From NCBI RefSeq assembly GCF_000247815.1, contig NC_021678.1, positions 4,175,425-4,239,424 of the forward strand: a DNA stretch of 64,000 nucleotides, read 5' to 3'. Within the stretch, counting starts at the first letter, position 1, and each line of letters begins with the position of its first letter. Below are positions 10,851 through 25,332 of this stretch, piece by piece. The DNA comes from Ficedula albicollis. Taxonomy: Eukaryota > Chordata > Aves > Passeriformes > Muscicapidae. The notes under the pieces were generated by a model. That model was not told the DNA's origin, ran no database searches, and saw only the letters and a program-made list of their open reading frames with translations. The position numbers and the translations under genes were made by a program.

Positions 10851-13127
10851 GTTTTATCCCATTTCTGTTCCTACTGTGGGCAGCCAGGCAAAGCCAGCTG
10901 GGAATTGCTCTGGGAGCAAAAATCTGTTTGGGTGCTTCTGCTCAGCTGGAATTCCAGGGGTGTATTGGAGGCAGAGTTTCCCTGCACAGGGCTCACCAGT
11001 TTTTCAGGTCACAGTATCCAACAGCCCAAACTTACCCACTCCAAGGGACTGAAAAAGCCCCAATAAACTGAAAATTCCTTAGGATGCAGCTGGACACCAC
11101 CTCTGGAAAGGAAACTCAAGCTGATGTGTGAGGGAGAAGTCACAATTAAAGGGATTGTTAGGGTGGAAAAAGTGCTTAGCTGCCTCAATAATTCCAGTTG
11201 CAATGTGCTTAAAATGAAGGATTTTTATCCTTATAAGGTTTATCAGTTATTTAGAAAGCTTTTCCTTGGCAGACACGGCTCTGCTTTATCCCCATCATTC
11301 CCTCTAGCCTGGTTTTGCTGCTTTTTGCTTATTATTTCTTGCTTATACCTGGAATTAGGTAGAAGCTCCTCTGGGAAAGGCAGGGAGAGCAACTTAAAAA
11401 TGCAATAAATACTATGAAAAATTATTTGTATATTTATATAAAATGTTACTATAAAAATGTAGAAAAATCCACAGTAGATTGTTCCAAACAACCAAAGAGC
11501 AAAATGTTGATTTACCAGATTTAATGAAAACAAAATTTTCAGGCAAAACGTCCCAGATTTCAAAGACCAGAAGGGTGTTTCAAATTTACAGTACATGCAA
11601 AAGTAGCTACTAAAACATAATTTACATTCTCAGCCATTGCAAATAAAAAGGCAATTAAAACTAAAAGGGAAAGGAGCAACTAGTAAGAATTTAAAGTGAC
11701 ATTTACTCAAAACAGCCCTGCAAATCTTTCTGTGGCCTTTAGAGAAGAGCTCTGGGTTTTATGTTTTAATTGACATTTCACCAAGGGTCTGAAGAATAAC
11801 TCTCAGAGGTCTCTGATGCCTTCGGGCCAAGAGGTTTTGACCACTTTGAAATCCACAGGTTGAAATAAAGACATTACAAAATATCTTTGAGGAAGTGCTT
11901 GACTTTGGCACAAATTATTTCTGTTTTAACAGAGCAACTCTTCATAATAATCAGAAATCTGGTGGAATTTTTGCAGCAAAACCCATCTGCTTATCAACAG
12001 TACATTTTATTGACGGCCTAAGGTTTTAGGCACCAGTTAAATTATGAAAATCCCACAGTTTCACTCTCAGATTTGTTCATGTGGATACACATTCCTATGT
12101 GGAAGGTACACAGAATTGTAAATAACTCAGTATGTGAAGGTTTGATGGGAGGATTTTTTTTTAAAAACAACAAGAGATGCTTTCATCTTCATCTTTAATA
12201 AATGAAGTTCTGTTGGATTAATTTAATAGCAAAAGCTCACTCTTACCTCTCTATGCTATAAATTCCTAAATAATTTAGGAAATACACAGAAAAGAATGGT
12301 GTCATTCACCCTCTCATGTTTCACCTAAATTAATGCTTGTCTGTTAATATGGAGAGCCCACCTCCACTGACACCATTCCCACCTCCTTCTCCTTCCCCCA
12401 GACCTGCTCTTCTGCTCCTGGAAAAATTCAGATTTGCCTTATCTGCAGAGAAATCCTACACAGATGCTGGGCCTTTCCAGCTGGATCCTCACAGCATCCA
12501 TATTAATTTGACAACGTTGGGATTTGCTCAAAACAATGGTTGCCTCTGAGGAGCTGATTAGCTCTGAAAAGCTTTTATTGCAGATGATGGAAAAATCTGG
12601 CTGGGCTTTTATTCTGGATATGGGAATTACATACCTTACTTGCAAAATAACAACAGGAAAAGTTAAGCTTGGAGACTTCAAATTAGTTGGGCTCTTATAA
12701 ACAGAGATATTTAAAAGCTACAATTATTTTTTTAATATATACATATTTATTTCCCTAAACTGATAAAATAAATGTATTAGTACCCTGCAAGTAAGATTCC
12801 AGCAGGTTTAAAACTCCCAAACCACACAAGTAAAATACTGGTGATAACTAAGAATATTTCATCCCTTAAGGCAAGTTTAAAGCAAGATCCCCTTGCTGAG
12901 CAGAGAAAAGGTTCTGTGCTTTTAAACCAAATTTCCAGTGAATTCTTAGCAAGTACTTTGTGACACCATTTAATGTCAAAGACAGCTTCAAATAAATAGA
13001 GATTTTCCAGTAGCACAGGCTGGCTCAGGCAGAAAAAGAAACACAGCCATTTATGCCTGGTAGTTTTAAAATAAAAATGATGAGGGACAAAAGTACCAGC
13101 CATTATTTTAAAATAAAAAACTGCTTT

Positions 13128-14815
13128 CAAAACCTCCTTTAAAAGCTTTCCTCCATAGCTGTCTGACTTTTATGGCCCTTGCATTTATTAGAGGCTTAAG
13201 GGTAACTTCATTTTTAAATCTTCATGAACATCAACAGGTGTTCATGTGATAGCGACAGAAATGTTACAGAATGTTCAGTAGGGTTTGGGGCTGTTAAAGG
13301 AAAAATGAAATAACTTTGCATTGGAAATGCTGATTGCACAGGACTAAGGATTATAAGTTTCCCCTCAGTGATCTCTTAGTCTTCAAAACTTAGACACAGC
13401 AATTATAAAATGGAGCTTTTATCAGAATGGGCAAAGAGAGCCCAAAATATCTCATTGTAAGGCAACAACATTTATTTCATGTTAAACAAAAGCTGCCTAA
13501 ACCCCAATCACACCACATTTAGCTAAGCTGTACCTGATTTGTGTCCAAGCACTTCATCAGCTTTTAATGTGCATGGCACATTCCCCCTGAACTCTTCCCC
13601 CTGAGGATTATTCTCCTTCTTATGCCAAACACTGGCAATTAAAAATTAAACCTGGCTGGCAGAACAGCTCTGGCTTTTCCAGTCCTCAGAGGATCATCTG
13701 GTCACTGATGTTCATCAGGCTGTGGTGACAAAAATTGACATCAAACTTCAGAACAGGCAATGAGTCAGAGGTGTGCGCCCAGGGCTTCAGCAGCAGAGAA
13801 AAACAGGCACAGAAATAAACTTTATCCCCGAAACAAGTACTCTGGGTTCAACTATTGCCCATGGAATGTGCAGCTGGTGAGCTCTGCAGTCCCACATCAA
13901 TCTGGGATGGCTCAGCTGGGAAGTGCACATCAAACCGCGGCAACTTCACAAAACTGTGGTTTCTTTCCTCTCAAAACCTCCTTTAAAAGCTTTCCTCCGT
14001 AGCTGTCTGACTTTTATGGCCCTTGCATTTATTAGAGGCTTAAGGGTAACTTCATTTTTAAATCTTCATGAACATCAACAGGTGTTCATGTGATAGCGAC
14101 AGAAATGTTACAGAATGTTCAGTTGGGTTTGGGGCTGTTAAAGGAAAAATGAAATAACTTTGCATTGGAAATGCTGATTGCACAGGACTAAGGATTATAA
14201 GTTTCCCCTCAGTGATCTCTTAGTCTTCAAAACTTAGACACAGCAATTATAAAATGGAGCTTTTATCAGAATGGGCAAAGAGAGCCCAAAATATCTCATT
14301 GTAAGGCAACAACATTTATTTCATGTTAAACAAAAGCTGCCTAAACCCCAATCACACCACATTTAGCTAAGCTGTACCTGATTTGTGTCCAAGCACTTCA
14401 TCAGCTTTTAATGTGCATGGCACATTCCCCCTGAACTCTTCCCCCTGAGGATTATTCTCCTTCTTATGCCAAACACTGGCAATTAAAAATTAAACCTGGC
14501 TGGCAGAACAGCTCTGGCTTTTCCAGTCCTCAGAGGATCATCTGGTCACTGATGTTCATCAGGCTGTGGTGACAAAAATTGACATCAAACTTCAGAACAG
14601 GCAATGAGTCAGAGGTGTGCGCCCAGGGCTTCAGCAGCAGAGAAAAACAGGCACAGAAATAAACTTTATCCCCGAAACAAGTACTCTGGGTTCAACTATT
14701 GCCCATGGAATGTGCAGCTGGTGAGCTCTGCAGTCCCACATCAATCTGGGATGGCTCAGCTGGGAAGTGCACATCAAACCGCGGCAACTTCACAAAACTG
14801 TGGTTTCTTTCCTCT
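13128..14815. repeat. 844-bp tandem duplication, two near-identical copies
   Basis: Copy 1 spans 13128-13971, copy 2 13972-14815. I saw only two differences by eye: A at 13155 against G at 13999, and A at 13280 against T at 14124. The unit has no similarity to CR1 that I can see, and its open frame (MSQRCAPRASAAEKNRH) is repeated with it but shows no family resemblance. Confidence 0.95.
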
Positions 14816-15122
14816 TGGGCTACCCCAAAGACAGGCACAGCGCCCCTTCCTGCCTATTCCTCTCATTCTCTGAGCTGGATAGAGAGCTTTCCTAAAGCCT
14901 CCCTGACAGGCAAGAGCTGCAGCATTGATCTTCCAGCTCCAGGAGGCAGCCTTGGAAATGCAGCCTCTGTCCTGAACAGCAAAGCCAGGCTGACATGAAA
15001 CAAAGGTAGGAGTTACTCCTCTGTGAAGCTCCTCATGGTCTGAGTCAATGAGAGAGCGGGGGCACTTTGAGGGTTTGAGTTTCCTCCCTCTTGGGTGTGG
15101 AATACGAACAGCTTTTCCTTAC

Positions 15123-15239
15123 CGGGGGATCCTGATCCTCAGCTGAGACCGTGGTGATAACAGTGCCCTTGACTGCATCAGGAGCAACCATTCCCCTGTA
15201 GAGCTTCTGGCTGAACACTGGCGAGTAATCGTTCATATC
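15123..15239 (-). CDS. PCDH15: PCDH15 exon: EC8-EC9 linker and start of EC9
   Basis: A 117-nt exon (39 codons), phase 0 at both ends, with a ctgcag acceptor and a gtaagg donor. It begins with the linker DMNDYSPVF, a DxNDx calcium motif with Tyr in the last position. EC9 strands A and B follow ([19 protein letters not shown]), and it ends VSAEDQDPP in the DxD loop. APDAVKG replaces the usual PEN-type XEX segment. It lies alone between two introns of 10 to 11 kb. Confidence 0.94.
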
Positions 15240-15934
15240 CTGCAGAAAACAGAATTCAGAGTTCAGTCCTGGAGTTCCAACAAAATTCCAGACGCATTCA
15301 CAAATTTTTTTGTTGAGTCTCTCCCTCCCTCTGTAGGGATTGCCGTTCCCAGGCTCTCCCAATTCTATTACCTCTGCACAAAATGAGGGGGGATGGTGCT
15401 GAAGATTCACAAAGAACGTGGATGTGGGACTGCTCTGCAGAAGGGAATTCTGCAGGAAAACAGCTCCACAAAAGAACAGAGCAGAGAATGTCACACCACC
15501 TTCTTCTGTGGCAGCAGGTTCGGCTCATTTTCCAAAAGGAAGGAGCTGCTCTGGCTTGATGGCGTTTGTTAGCTCTAATATCCAATAAATTAAGGGGAAA
15601 TAAAATATCTTTTGTAAGACAAAAGGGCATTTGCACAAATTCTTGTGCCTGAGATAGGCAAGGATACATAAATATATTTATATATTTGCATATACACCTA
15701 AACATATCTTAAATATCTTGCAGAGTCATCCAGAGTTGCTTCCCTTTGTGTGGAGATGAAAAATACACTCTGGCTTTTATTTTTCCTTTCATAAAACAAG
15801 ATGTGTACGAAAACACCTTTTCCAATTAAAGTTTATTCTCCTCTAGAAAGTCTTTTGGTTTGTGGCGTATTCAAATCAGACCAGTCTGTCACTCATTTAA
15901 TGTTGTGTGTCATTAACTGGGGCATGTCACTTGG

Positions 15935-16020
15935 TCCAGTGGAAGGTGCCCCTGCCCATGGCAGGAGATGGGCTTTAATGTCCTTTCCAACACCAACCAT
16001 TCCATGATTCTGTGGGATAC
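15935..16020 (+). mobile_element. CR1 LINE 3' tip
   Basis: About 85 bases of plus-sense CR1 end (agtggaaggtgcccctgccc, then accattccatgattctgtg). Confidence 0.75.
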
Positions 16021-17572
16021 TGGAGGCAGAGATTTGAATCCAAGGAGTGCTTTTCCCAGAGCACTGAAGGAGGAGGAACAGGGGATTTAACACCCAGGTA
16101 TTAAATATTTACATTTTTAACTTAGTGGGGCACAAGCATGAAAGGCTCCTTGGTGTCCCCATAGACCAAAAAACCGTGAATGTCCCTGTGTACAGTGACA
16201 TTCCCAAGGCTATTTTCTGCTGGGAATGCTGCACTGCAGGGATTTTTTTCCTGCTCTAGCTGTTTGGCCTGTCCCCACCTCTGGGGGGCACCTGGGTTAG
16301 TATCAGTGCATTACAGCAAGTGACTGGCTTAATGAGTTTTAAATTACGTATTGATTTCCTCCTTAGTGCCTCCCTCCCCTCCTGCTTTCTTTCTCCTCTT
16401 TGGCATTCCCAGATGACAGCCTCACTTCCCAACATTTTTGTTCAGCATTTTCACACTCCTTGCAGACAGGGCGGTGTTTGTTTCTCACCAATCTTTTTCC
16501 TAAATAAAAGCCCTGTGTGAGTCTTGGGAATGAGCAGTGTCCTGCTCAGAGAATAAGGAATGTGGTGGGGGAGTGGGATCATGCACATGCCGAGGGTGAC
16601 AGCTGAGTTAACAAGCTGGCATCAAGAAACCCCTTCATAGGTCTCAGCCTGTTTTTGAAGGTGCAAATGTGAATTCTCAAGAACACTAAAATTAAACCAT
16701 CTCTCCCGAATTGTGCTTTCTTTGTGCTTCATCCTTATCTTGGTGCAGGGGAGGGATGTCAGGATCCTGTAGTGCTTTTGTGCAGCCCCCTGGGAGCAAG
16801 CAGGAACAAAATCAGCAAGAAGTGGCAGATAAGGAGTATCTATGGTAGGGAGACAGCTTTGGGGGTGTTATGCTTTGCCTTTCACTCTGTTTTGTAAATA
16901 AATCTGTACAAAAATAGAATAAATCTGTAGCTAGATAAGCAGTGACACAAAGGCTGGCTTGTAGTTATCTGTAAATACGTGGCTGTTATTACCTTACTGT
17001 CAAAACAGGCAGCCCAGGTATTTGAAAGTGAGAAATATGGATAATCCATTACCCAGAGTTCCCATTTCTGTATTTTGGAGCATGTCTGATCATTAACAGG
17101 AACCTGGATTTGAGTTAATGGCACACAGGATTTATGTGGCTGGAGGAGTGAACTGGGGAGGGTTTTAAGATGCTGCAGTTTGGCCCCACTTGTGGGATTA
17201 CACCTCGCATTTAAAAGGTGATTTCATGGCTTCTTACAACCACTTTGTGGGGGGGTTTACTGCCCCATTCCTGAACCTGTGCTTGGGGATTGCACTTATG
17301 TGCTGCATCCACTTCTGTGCCAGGGTTAGAGGTGTTTTAAGAAGCCATCAGATGTAATATTCAGTTATTTCCTGTTTACAGCAAAATACGTCTGGGGCTT
17401 TGGTCTCTGCTCAGAACAAAGCCCAGGACTTGCTCTAAATACTTGTTGTCCAAAGTCTCTCTGTGCTGAAAAACCTGAAAACTCCATCTCTGCATCTGTC
17501 CAGTATTAAATTTCTCTTTGACAGCAATGACTGGAGTGAGGACCTTGGAGAGAGATAATTTACAAGAGCCTG

Positions 17573-17848
17573 GAGAGACAGGACAAGGAAGAATGTCTTC
17601 CCACTGCCAGAGGGCAGGCACAGATGGGATACTGGGGAGGAATTGTTCCCTGTGAGGGTGGGCAGGCCCTGGAATGGAATTCCCAGAGCAGCTGTGGCTG
17701 CCCCTGGATCCCTGGCAGTGTCCAAGGCCAGGCTGGATGGGGCTTGGAGCAGCCTGGGATAGTGGAAGGTGTCCCTGCCCATGGCAGGAGTGGCACTGGA
17801 TGGGCTCTGAGGTCCCTTCCAACCCAGACCATTCCATGACTCTCGGAT
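17573..17848 (+). mobile_element. CR1 LINE 3' fragment
   Basis: Well-preserved plus-sense tail from the cttcccactgccagagggc block to gaccattccatgactctcgg. It keeps, intact, the CR1 region that is replaced by poly-G at 8307 and 40734. Confidence 0.87.
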
Positions 17849-19029
17849 CCTGTGGCTTGGATCAGTCACAGGTTTTGGGGCTGGAACAGAGCAGATCACG
17901 CCCATGACATTTTGAGCTGCTCCCAGAACATACAATGAGATTTTTTCCTCTGCTCCAACAAAACCAGCTCCAGGCTGTATTCCACCCTCAGGGTTGCTTT
18001 GTGCCCAAAAATCAGTAGTTTCTTTTTGTGGCTCTGCTTCTACCAAGGTTTCTATTCAACTCTATCTAAGTGGAAATCAATATTGCCTTGCTATGAAACC
18101 CATGTCTGAGCTAATAAATGCATATCAGGCCTTTACAGCCACTTGGCAGTCTGTTGCTTTGTATGACAAGTGCAATAAATAGGAAAAAAAAAAAAATATT
18201 TTTAGAGCCATCTCCTCTTCCACTCATGTTGAATGTCCAATCCCACAAAGGGAAAGAGTGAAGGGGTTTCCTTCAGAGCACAGCATGGGAATCCCCCAAA
18301 CTTCCCACTCTTCCCACAACTCCAGTTGTGGATCTGCAGTTTTCTGCTGTCGTTTTGTTTTGAACATCTGCCACTTCAGCCTGTGTGCACATTCCCAGAG
18401 CTGGTGGCTCTGGGAATGCTTCCTCCAAGTGTTTAATAGTTACCTGCTGTCTGGGAGCTTGCAGGGGAGCATTTAACTTTCCTGGAATTGTGAAACTCCT
18501 TTCTAGGGAAAGCAAAGGAGTGGTTTGGTATCACTGTACTTGAAAATTCCTATTCCTCTGGTGAAACCTTTAACCACAGAAAGTTCTCACTCAACACCTG
18601 ATTCCAAAAACATAACTCCAAGATATTTTATTGCTAAAAAAACAGAATGGAAATTCCATAAGGCTACAAGCTGTCATAGCCCTAAGAACATTCATAGCCA
18701 TGAAAAACCTAGAGGAGCCTCCCCCAGACCACACCACATGCTCTGGGACCAGGATCCCATTTTAGTCCTTCCCCAGGGATGCCAAAGGATTCCATATGCA
18801 TTTTACACGACAGTCTAAAAACCTACGTTTTAGAGTTCTCCAGAAACAACATCCCTGGATGTGAAGTGACACAGACAGAGGGGAAACAACTGAAAATATG
18901 AGCTTTGACTTCAGAAAACAATTTGCTCAGAGGGGAGTTTATTTTTCTGCATGAAAATCAAAGTGTTATTCAACTCCAATTCCTTTATGGGAAGATTATC
19001 TCTGCCTTTCTTTAAATGTCTCCCCTGCC

Positions 19030-19285
19030 ATGAGGCCCTGGCACAGGGTGCCCAGAGCAGCTGTGGCTGCCCCTGGATCCCTGGCAGTGCCCAAGGCCAG
19101 GTTGGATGGGGCTTGGAGCAGCCTTGGACAGTGGAAGGTGTCCCTGCCCATGGCAGGGGGTGGAATGGACAGTGGAAGGTTTGGATGGGGCTTGGAGCAG
19201 CCTTGGACAGTGGAAGGTGTCCCTGCCCATGGCAGGGGGTGGAACTAGTCCTTTCCAAAGCAAACCACTCTGGGATTCCATGAAA
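19030..19285 (+). mobile_element. CR1 LINE 3' fragment with internal duplication
   Basis: Plus-sense tail containing a 79-bp direct duplication: the ttggatggggcttggagcag block starts at 19102 and again at 19181. The 3' end reads aaaccactctgggattcc. Confidence 0.82.
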
Positions 19286-20087
19286 TACCCGATTTCACCA
19301 GATACTGGAATATCAAGAACTTCAAATCCCTTTCCTTCACATATTCTCTTTGCCTGTCACAATGAACAGACCCTAGTAGCACCAAGTTCAAACCCTTGTG
19401 ATGATGCTGATATGGCCAAAGCAGCCCCTTGAATTTTGTCTGAGTGGGTGCAGAGCTGCTTTACACAGGGCTTTGTCTGAAGCTGCACAGAACAGGGCCT
19501 TGCTCACATAGCACAACTGGATCACTTTCCCATTTAATGCTCAGAAAGCCCTAAAGTAGCTCATCCTGTAATTAAGGGATAATATTCATGATGGAATACA
19601 CGAGGCAGTAAATTACTGGCAGATGATTGAACTGATCAGTTGAGATGGAAGGAAAGAAAGAAATCTGTTTACCAGCACTGTAGCCCAACCCCAGGCCACT
19701 TATTCCATTAGTGTCACCAGAAATGAGAAATATTTTGGAGGCAATCCAGCTGATTTTTTTTAACCTTCCTGTAAGTTTTCTGATGCTGCTCTGTTCTTTA
19801 CATGGGAAAAGACGTTCACTGAGTGGCTCTTCCTGTTTCCACCAGGATCCCATTGGCCTCCCTGGCCCCAGGACACTCTGCTGGCTCAGGGACAGCTCGG
19901 TGTCCCCAGGATCCCCAGGACACTCTGCTGCCTCAGGGACAGCTCGGTGTCCCCAGGATCCCCAGGACACTCTGCTGCCTCAGGGACAGCTCGGTGTCCC
20001 CAGGATCCCCAGGACACTCTGCTGCCTCAGGGACAGCTCGGTGTCCCCAGGATCCCCAGGACACTCTGCTGCCTCAGGGAGGGACAG

Positions 20088-20607
<520 letters not shown>

Positions 20608-20618
20608 GACACTCTGCT

Positions 20619-20919
<301 letters not shown>

Positions 20920-21189
20920 GGACACTCTGCTGATCCCCAGGACACTCTGCTGCCTCAGGGACAGCTCGGTGTCCCCAGGATCCCCAGGACACTCTGCTGC
21001 CTCAGGGACAGCTCGGTGTCCCCAGGATCCCCAGGACACTCTGCTGCCTCAGGGACAGCTCGGTGTCCCCAGGATCCCCAGGACACTCTGCTGCCTCAGG
21101 GACAGCTCGGTGTCCCCAGGATCCCCAGGACACTCTGCTGCCTCAGGGACAGCTCGGTGTCCCCAGGATCCCCAGGACACTCTGCTGTC

Positions 21190-21400
21190 CCCCAGGTCCT
21201 TCCCCTCCAGCAGAGCCCCCCCAGCCTGTGCTGCTGCCTGTGCTGGGTTATTCTCCCCAGTCACTGATGAACAATTTAGACAATCCTGGGTGCAGTACTG
21301 AGCCCTGGGGACACCCCCAGTGACAGCCACCAAACCACACCCTGTGCCACTGGTCACGGCCCCTGTGATCAGCCAGTTCTCAATCACCTCACTGCCCCCT
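21190..21400 (-). mobile_element. Probable CR1 coding-region remnant, antisense
   Basis: Segments such as cagtactgagccctgggga and the run around ccccaggtccttcccctcca resemble the reverse complement of the CR1 reverse-transcriptase region as I remember it. The copy is decayed and appears internally deleted. It abuts the 47-bp minisatellite, which may have grown from CR1 sequence. Confidence 0.45.
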
Positions 21401-22069
21401 CATCCTCATTTTTTTGGCATTGTTAGAACTGGAACCCTCTGGTTTTAGTTATTCGTGTTGCTCTCTCACTTTGAATCCTTCACCTAAGACAATGGCTTCG
21501 TTCCACTACACAGTGTCCTTGAAAAACTCCAAAGCAAACCAATCCCCAGCCCAGAAGGAGGAGAAAAGCATTTCTACAAACAAGAAAGAGAGAAAATAAT
21601 ACATAAATAATGCTGGTAATAATAAGAGGAGGACACAGCACAAAGCATGCAGAGACCTTAGAGGCCCCATGACACAGAAATTCTCATTATTTGTGTTTAG
21701 GACCGCATTACTCAAGAGCAACTGTTTCTGTTAACAAACCTTATTACCACAGCAGCTGCTTCCAAATGCTAAATCCTAATAATATGAACTGCAAGGATTT
21801 TGCTTTTTCCAGTACTGGGAATCATCTGGATAGTGAGGGGACGTGTGTGGGTACAACAAGAAGCAAAACCAACTCAGCCCTCCCAAACACCCCGTGCCTT
21901 CTTGCAGCTTCAGGGGAAAAGTTAAGAAAGCAGACAAAGGAATCTGAGAACAGGGAAAAGAGAAAAATCTTGGTCTGTTTGAGGTGATGGTAAGAAATCA
22001 GTGCCAATTAGACATTTCTTCCTTGGAAATATTTGAATGGATGCAACAATTTTCATTCTATTACTCCCT

Positions 22070-22365
22070 GAGAGTCAGGTGGGCATTGGGTTCTTCTCCC
22101 AGGGAACAACGACAGACAGAAGGAAACAACTTCAAGCTGTGCCAAGAGAGGTTCAGGTTGGGTATCAGGAAAGATTTCTTCACCCAAAGGGTGGCCAGAT
22201 TTTAGAAGGGGCTGCCCAGGGCAGAGGTGGGGTTACAATTCCTGGCAGTGCTCAGAAGATGTGTGGATGTGGCATCTGGGGACACAGTTTAGTAGTGCAG
22301 GGTTAATGGTTTTACTCAGCGATCTCAGAGATCATTTCCAACTAAATGAGTCTATGAATTCATTG
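22070..22365 (+). mobile_element. CR1 LINE 3' fragment, diverged
   Basis: Plus-sense, older copy: aagctgtgccaagagaggtt, caggttgggtatcaggaaag, then gatctcagagatcatttccaa and a tail. More diverged than the 17573 copy. Confidence 0.7.
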
Positions 22366-23588
22366 ATTTACTTTTGGCTTTCTCTGCCAAAGGAGTCCTA
22401 GGACATCCTTACAATGCAAGGAGCCTTTGGCTGCAGCAGAGGCAAATAACTTGTTTCATCTCAACACGAGGGTACAGATGAAGTTATTCCTCCTGCAGTG
22501 AAAGCCCTGCTCTGCAATCTGTGCCTTGACCTAGTTCAGGGCAGGTTAATACAAACTATTTGTAACTTGTCATGCCAAGGGCTCAGAGTCCACAGAACAG
22601 CCCAGTGTGCATCCCCCTCCTGCAGCCACAGGGAGCAGGGGGCTCTGGGTGTGCTCATTCTGCTGGATATATCACACAAATGATGGACGACACCATCAGG
22701 AATCCATAGCTGCTTAACAGAATTCCATTACCCAGGAAAAATTACAGTGCTTGAAGTGAAGAGCTGGGCTGGGAGAAATGACAAATGTGAGCAGAGCAGA
22801 GGGAGCCCCAGAGGGCTGGAGACTTCAGTAATAACACAAATAAAGTTTTGAGGGTTGGAGGGGCTGGATCTGTGATGGTGACATGAGCTTGGGCCCAGCA
22901 CTGCCTCTGTTTCCCTCTAGTTCAATTTTGTGTTCTTATGTTGGGGACTGTGGGGCATCTGCACTTGGTTTAGTTCCTGCTTGGGCTCTCAAACCCTGTA
23001 TTAAAGCAATTACTCAAAGCCCAGCCCCTAAATAAAGGAAAGCTCAGGAACTGCTCAGAGGGAGCACATCCAGTTCCTGCAGCAGGAGCAGAGGATGCTG
23101 AGTGGGAGGGAAAGGGTGGCCTGTTCTTGTTCTCACTTGGTTTCAAGACTCTGCACCCTGCTCCAGCTGCTCTGACTCTTGGATCAGCCTTCTGAGGTGT
23201 CCTGAGGATCCTTCCCATCTCAAACAGGAACAGCACACGGTTCTGCCTTCACCCCCTACCCTCTCCCCCCATTCCTGTGAATTTTATATCTAGGAACTTC
23301 ATCTTTAAGCTTGAATAGACCATCCAGACACCTCTTGTAACCAATGTTCAAAATATCTGCCACCTGACATAAAACCCACTAATGACAGCTGCCCAACACA
23401 TTGAGATACTAAATCTGTTTTTTCCACAAGTCCTCCTCCATCCTCTCAAGTGCCACTCAAAATTCCCCTGTCCTAGCTCTCACTCCAGGCTGGAACCTAA
23501 GCACCACCTTCATCCTAGCACTTAAATAATATTTGTTTATATCCCCTGATCTGTTGCAAAACTCAGCCTGTCACTATGAAAACACTCA

Positions 23589-23797
23589 CCTTAAACTGGA
23601 TTTTTTTTCTTTCTCACTTAGAGTATCCCCTGCTTGCCTTAAATTGGATTTCTTTTCTTTCTCACTTAGAGTATCCCCTGCTTGTCCTCCTTCCCAGGCC
23701 CTGTTCTGCCCCCAGACCTTAAACTGGATTTTTTTTCTTTCTCACTTAGAGTATCCCCTGCTTGTCCTCCTTCCCAGGCCCTGTTCTGCCCCCAGAC
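23589..23797 (+). repeat. Short tandem array containing splice-acceptor-like units
   Basis: Three copies of a unit with a pyrimidine tract ending ctttctcacttag, with the AG ending at 23621, 23669 and 23749 (spacings of 48 and 80 bp). The third copy and part of the second share a further cctccttcccaggccctg segment. Confidence 0.9.
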
Positions 23798-25332
23798 AAA
23801 CACCTTTCACTCCAAAATTTTTACTTCTGGCTCCAGCCTGGTATTCCAGCCTCTCCAAAGCATCATCATGCTCCCATTTTGTTGCTCATGTGTGGGAAGA
23901 GTTTCCAGGAGAGCATTTCCAGAGATCCCATTGATCTCTGCCTTAAATTCCCTATTTCTTTGAGAGGGCACAAGCTTCTGGTACAGACACCACTGAGCTG
24001 AACCTTAATTTTCCCTGACATTAATTAATACAATCAACCACACAATCAGACAGACAAAGGCTTTTCTACACAATCCTACCTGAAAACCTTTAAAAAACCC
24101 CTAAAAACACACCCAAACCAACCCAAACTATTCTTTCAAAAACTCAGTGTGCTGGGAAAAGGTTTATTTAAGGAGATAAATTGAGGTTCGAGCAACTTGC
24201 CCTGTAAAAGTCCAAGAGAAGAAGCTCAGGGAATGATGGAGAAGCTACTTCCCGTGAATGATGCGAAATGTGCAGGGGAAAAGCACAGATTAGCTGGGAA
24301 CAGGTGACCTGCACCTCACACTGAGACATTTTGCAGACAGAGAGACATCATAGAAGTGTTCTGGCATTGTCACCAGAGCTAATAACGGGAGACATTTACT
24401 GTCCTAAGAGAATTGTGAGCTCAGTAGAGACTGACAAACAGAATTACTTAAAACCATGTGGCAATTCAAGCACCTGCAGCTCCAGAGCAGGCTGAACTCC
24501 AGACTGCCAAATACTTTTCACAGACACATTTAAACTGAACATTTCTGAGCCATTGCTTTTGGTCCTGCTACAATTTTTGCTCCTTCACTAAAATCTGAGC
24601 AATTCAAGTCTCTTCTCTTCCACAGTTCACAAAACTCAAGCAACTGCTCAAAAGGACTGACAGAACTGCCCCTTTGGGAATGCCAGGGGTAGGATTAAGG
24701 CATCTGAGCTCTCCTCTCCTCTTGGACACAGGCAAATGAAGATGGGGAAGTCCTGCTGTCCCAGCTACAAACACTTCATTTGTGGATCATTCCCAAACAG
24801 ACACCAGCACCCCTTTATTCCTGGGAAGGCCCCTGAAACCCTGAGGTGAGGCTGTAACTCACTGCAGTTCATGGTGCAAGACACTAAATCAGGCTGTTCC
24901 TTTGCAGAGCTGGATTTTTCAGCAGCAGAATCTGGAATCCAGGATGTTCTGGGCCACACCAGCACTCAGTACACCCCAGTGGGTCTTAAAATTACAATTT
25001 GTGGGCTGAAAAGTGATAGTGTCACTTTTGCAAACAATTCCATGAGGGGTTTATTTCAGTCTTTTAGGGATTCTAAAGGACAAAATGTTTGTGTCAGGTG
25101 TTCTTTGATTTCATAAATCCAGGATTTAACTACGTAATTGCACATGGGAAAATCCTTGCAGCTGTTACAAGGTGTGTGTTTAACTGAACAAAGTGCTGGC
25201 AGAGTAAGACTCATACAAGTGAGATGCAGGAGAGCAGAGAGTCCTGGTGTTTCCTAAGGACACCTACATGGTGATGGAACATTCTGGCATGACTGGGAGA
25301 GGATGCTGTTGGCTCAGGAGTGACCCCTTTAC

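Larger units (their letters stand above)
4027..15122 (-). other. PCDH15 intron, 11.1 kb
   Basis: Holds CR1 fragments at 5028-5500, 8160-8515, 10075-10490 and 10626-10850, the (AAGGG)/(AAGAG) array at 7391-8128, a poly-G run at 8307-8386 and an 844-bp tandem duplication at 13128-14815. The stretches 5550-7200, 8520-10050 and 10860-13120 are AT-rich with no gene-like feature that I can support. Confidence 0.75.

Noticed and set aside
13760..14873. Duplicated open frame starting MSQRCAPRASAAEKNRH
   Set aside because: It is repeated only because the 844-bp DNA unit is duplicated. The frame is short, has no recognised family and lies on the strand opposite to PCDH15.
23589..23797. CRISPR-like array (short repeats with spacers)
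   Set aside because: There are only three units with unequal spacing of 48 and 80 bp in a vertebrate intron. The repeat is a simple tandem duplication.
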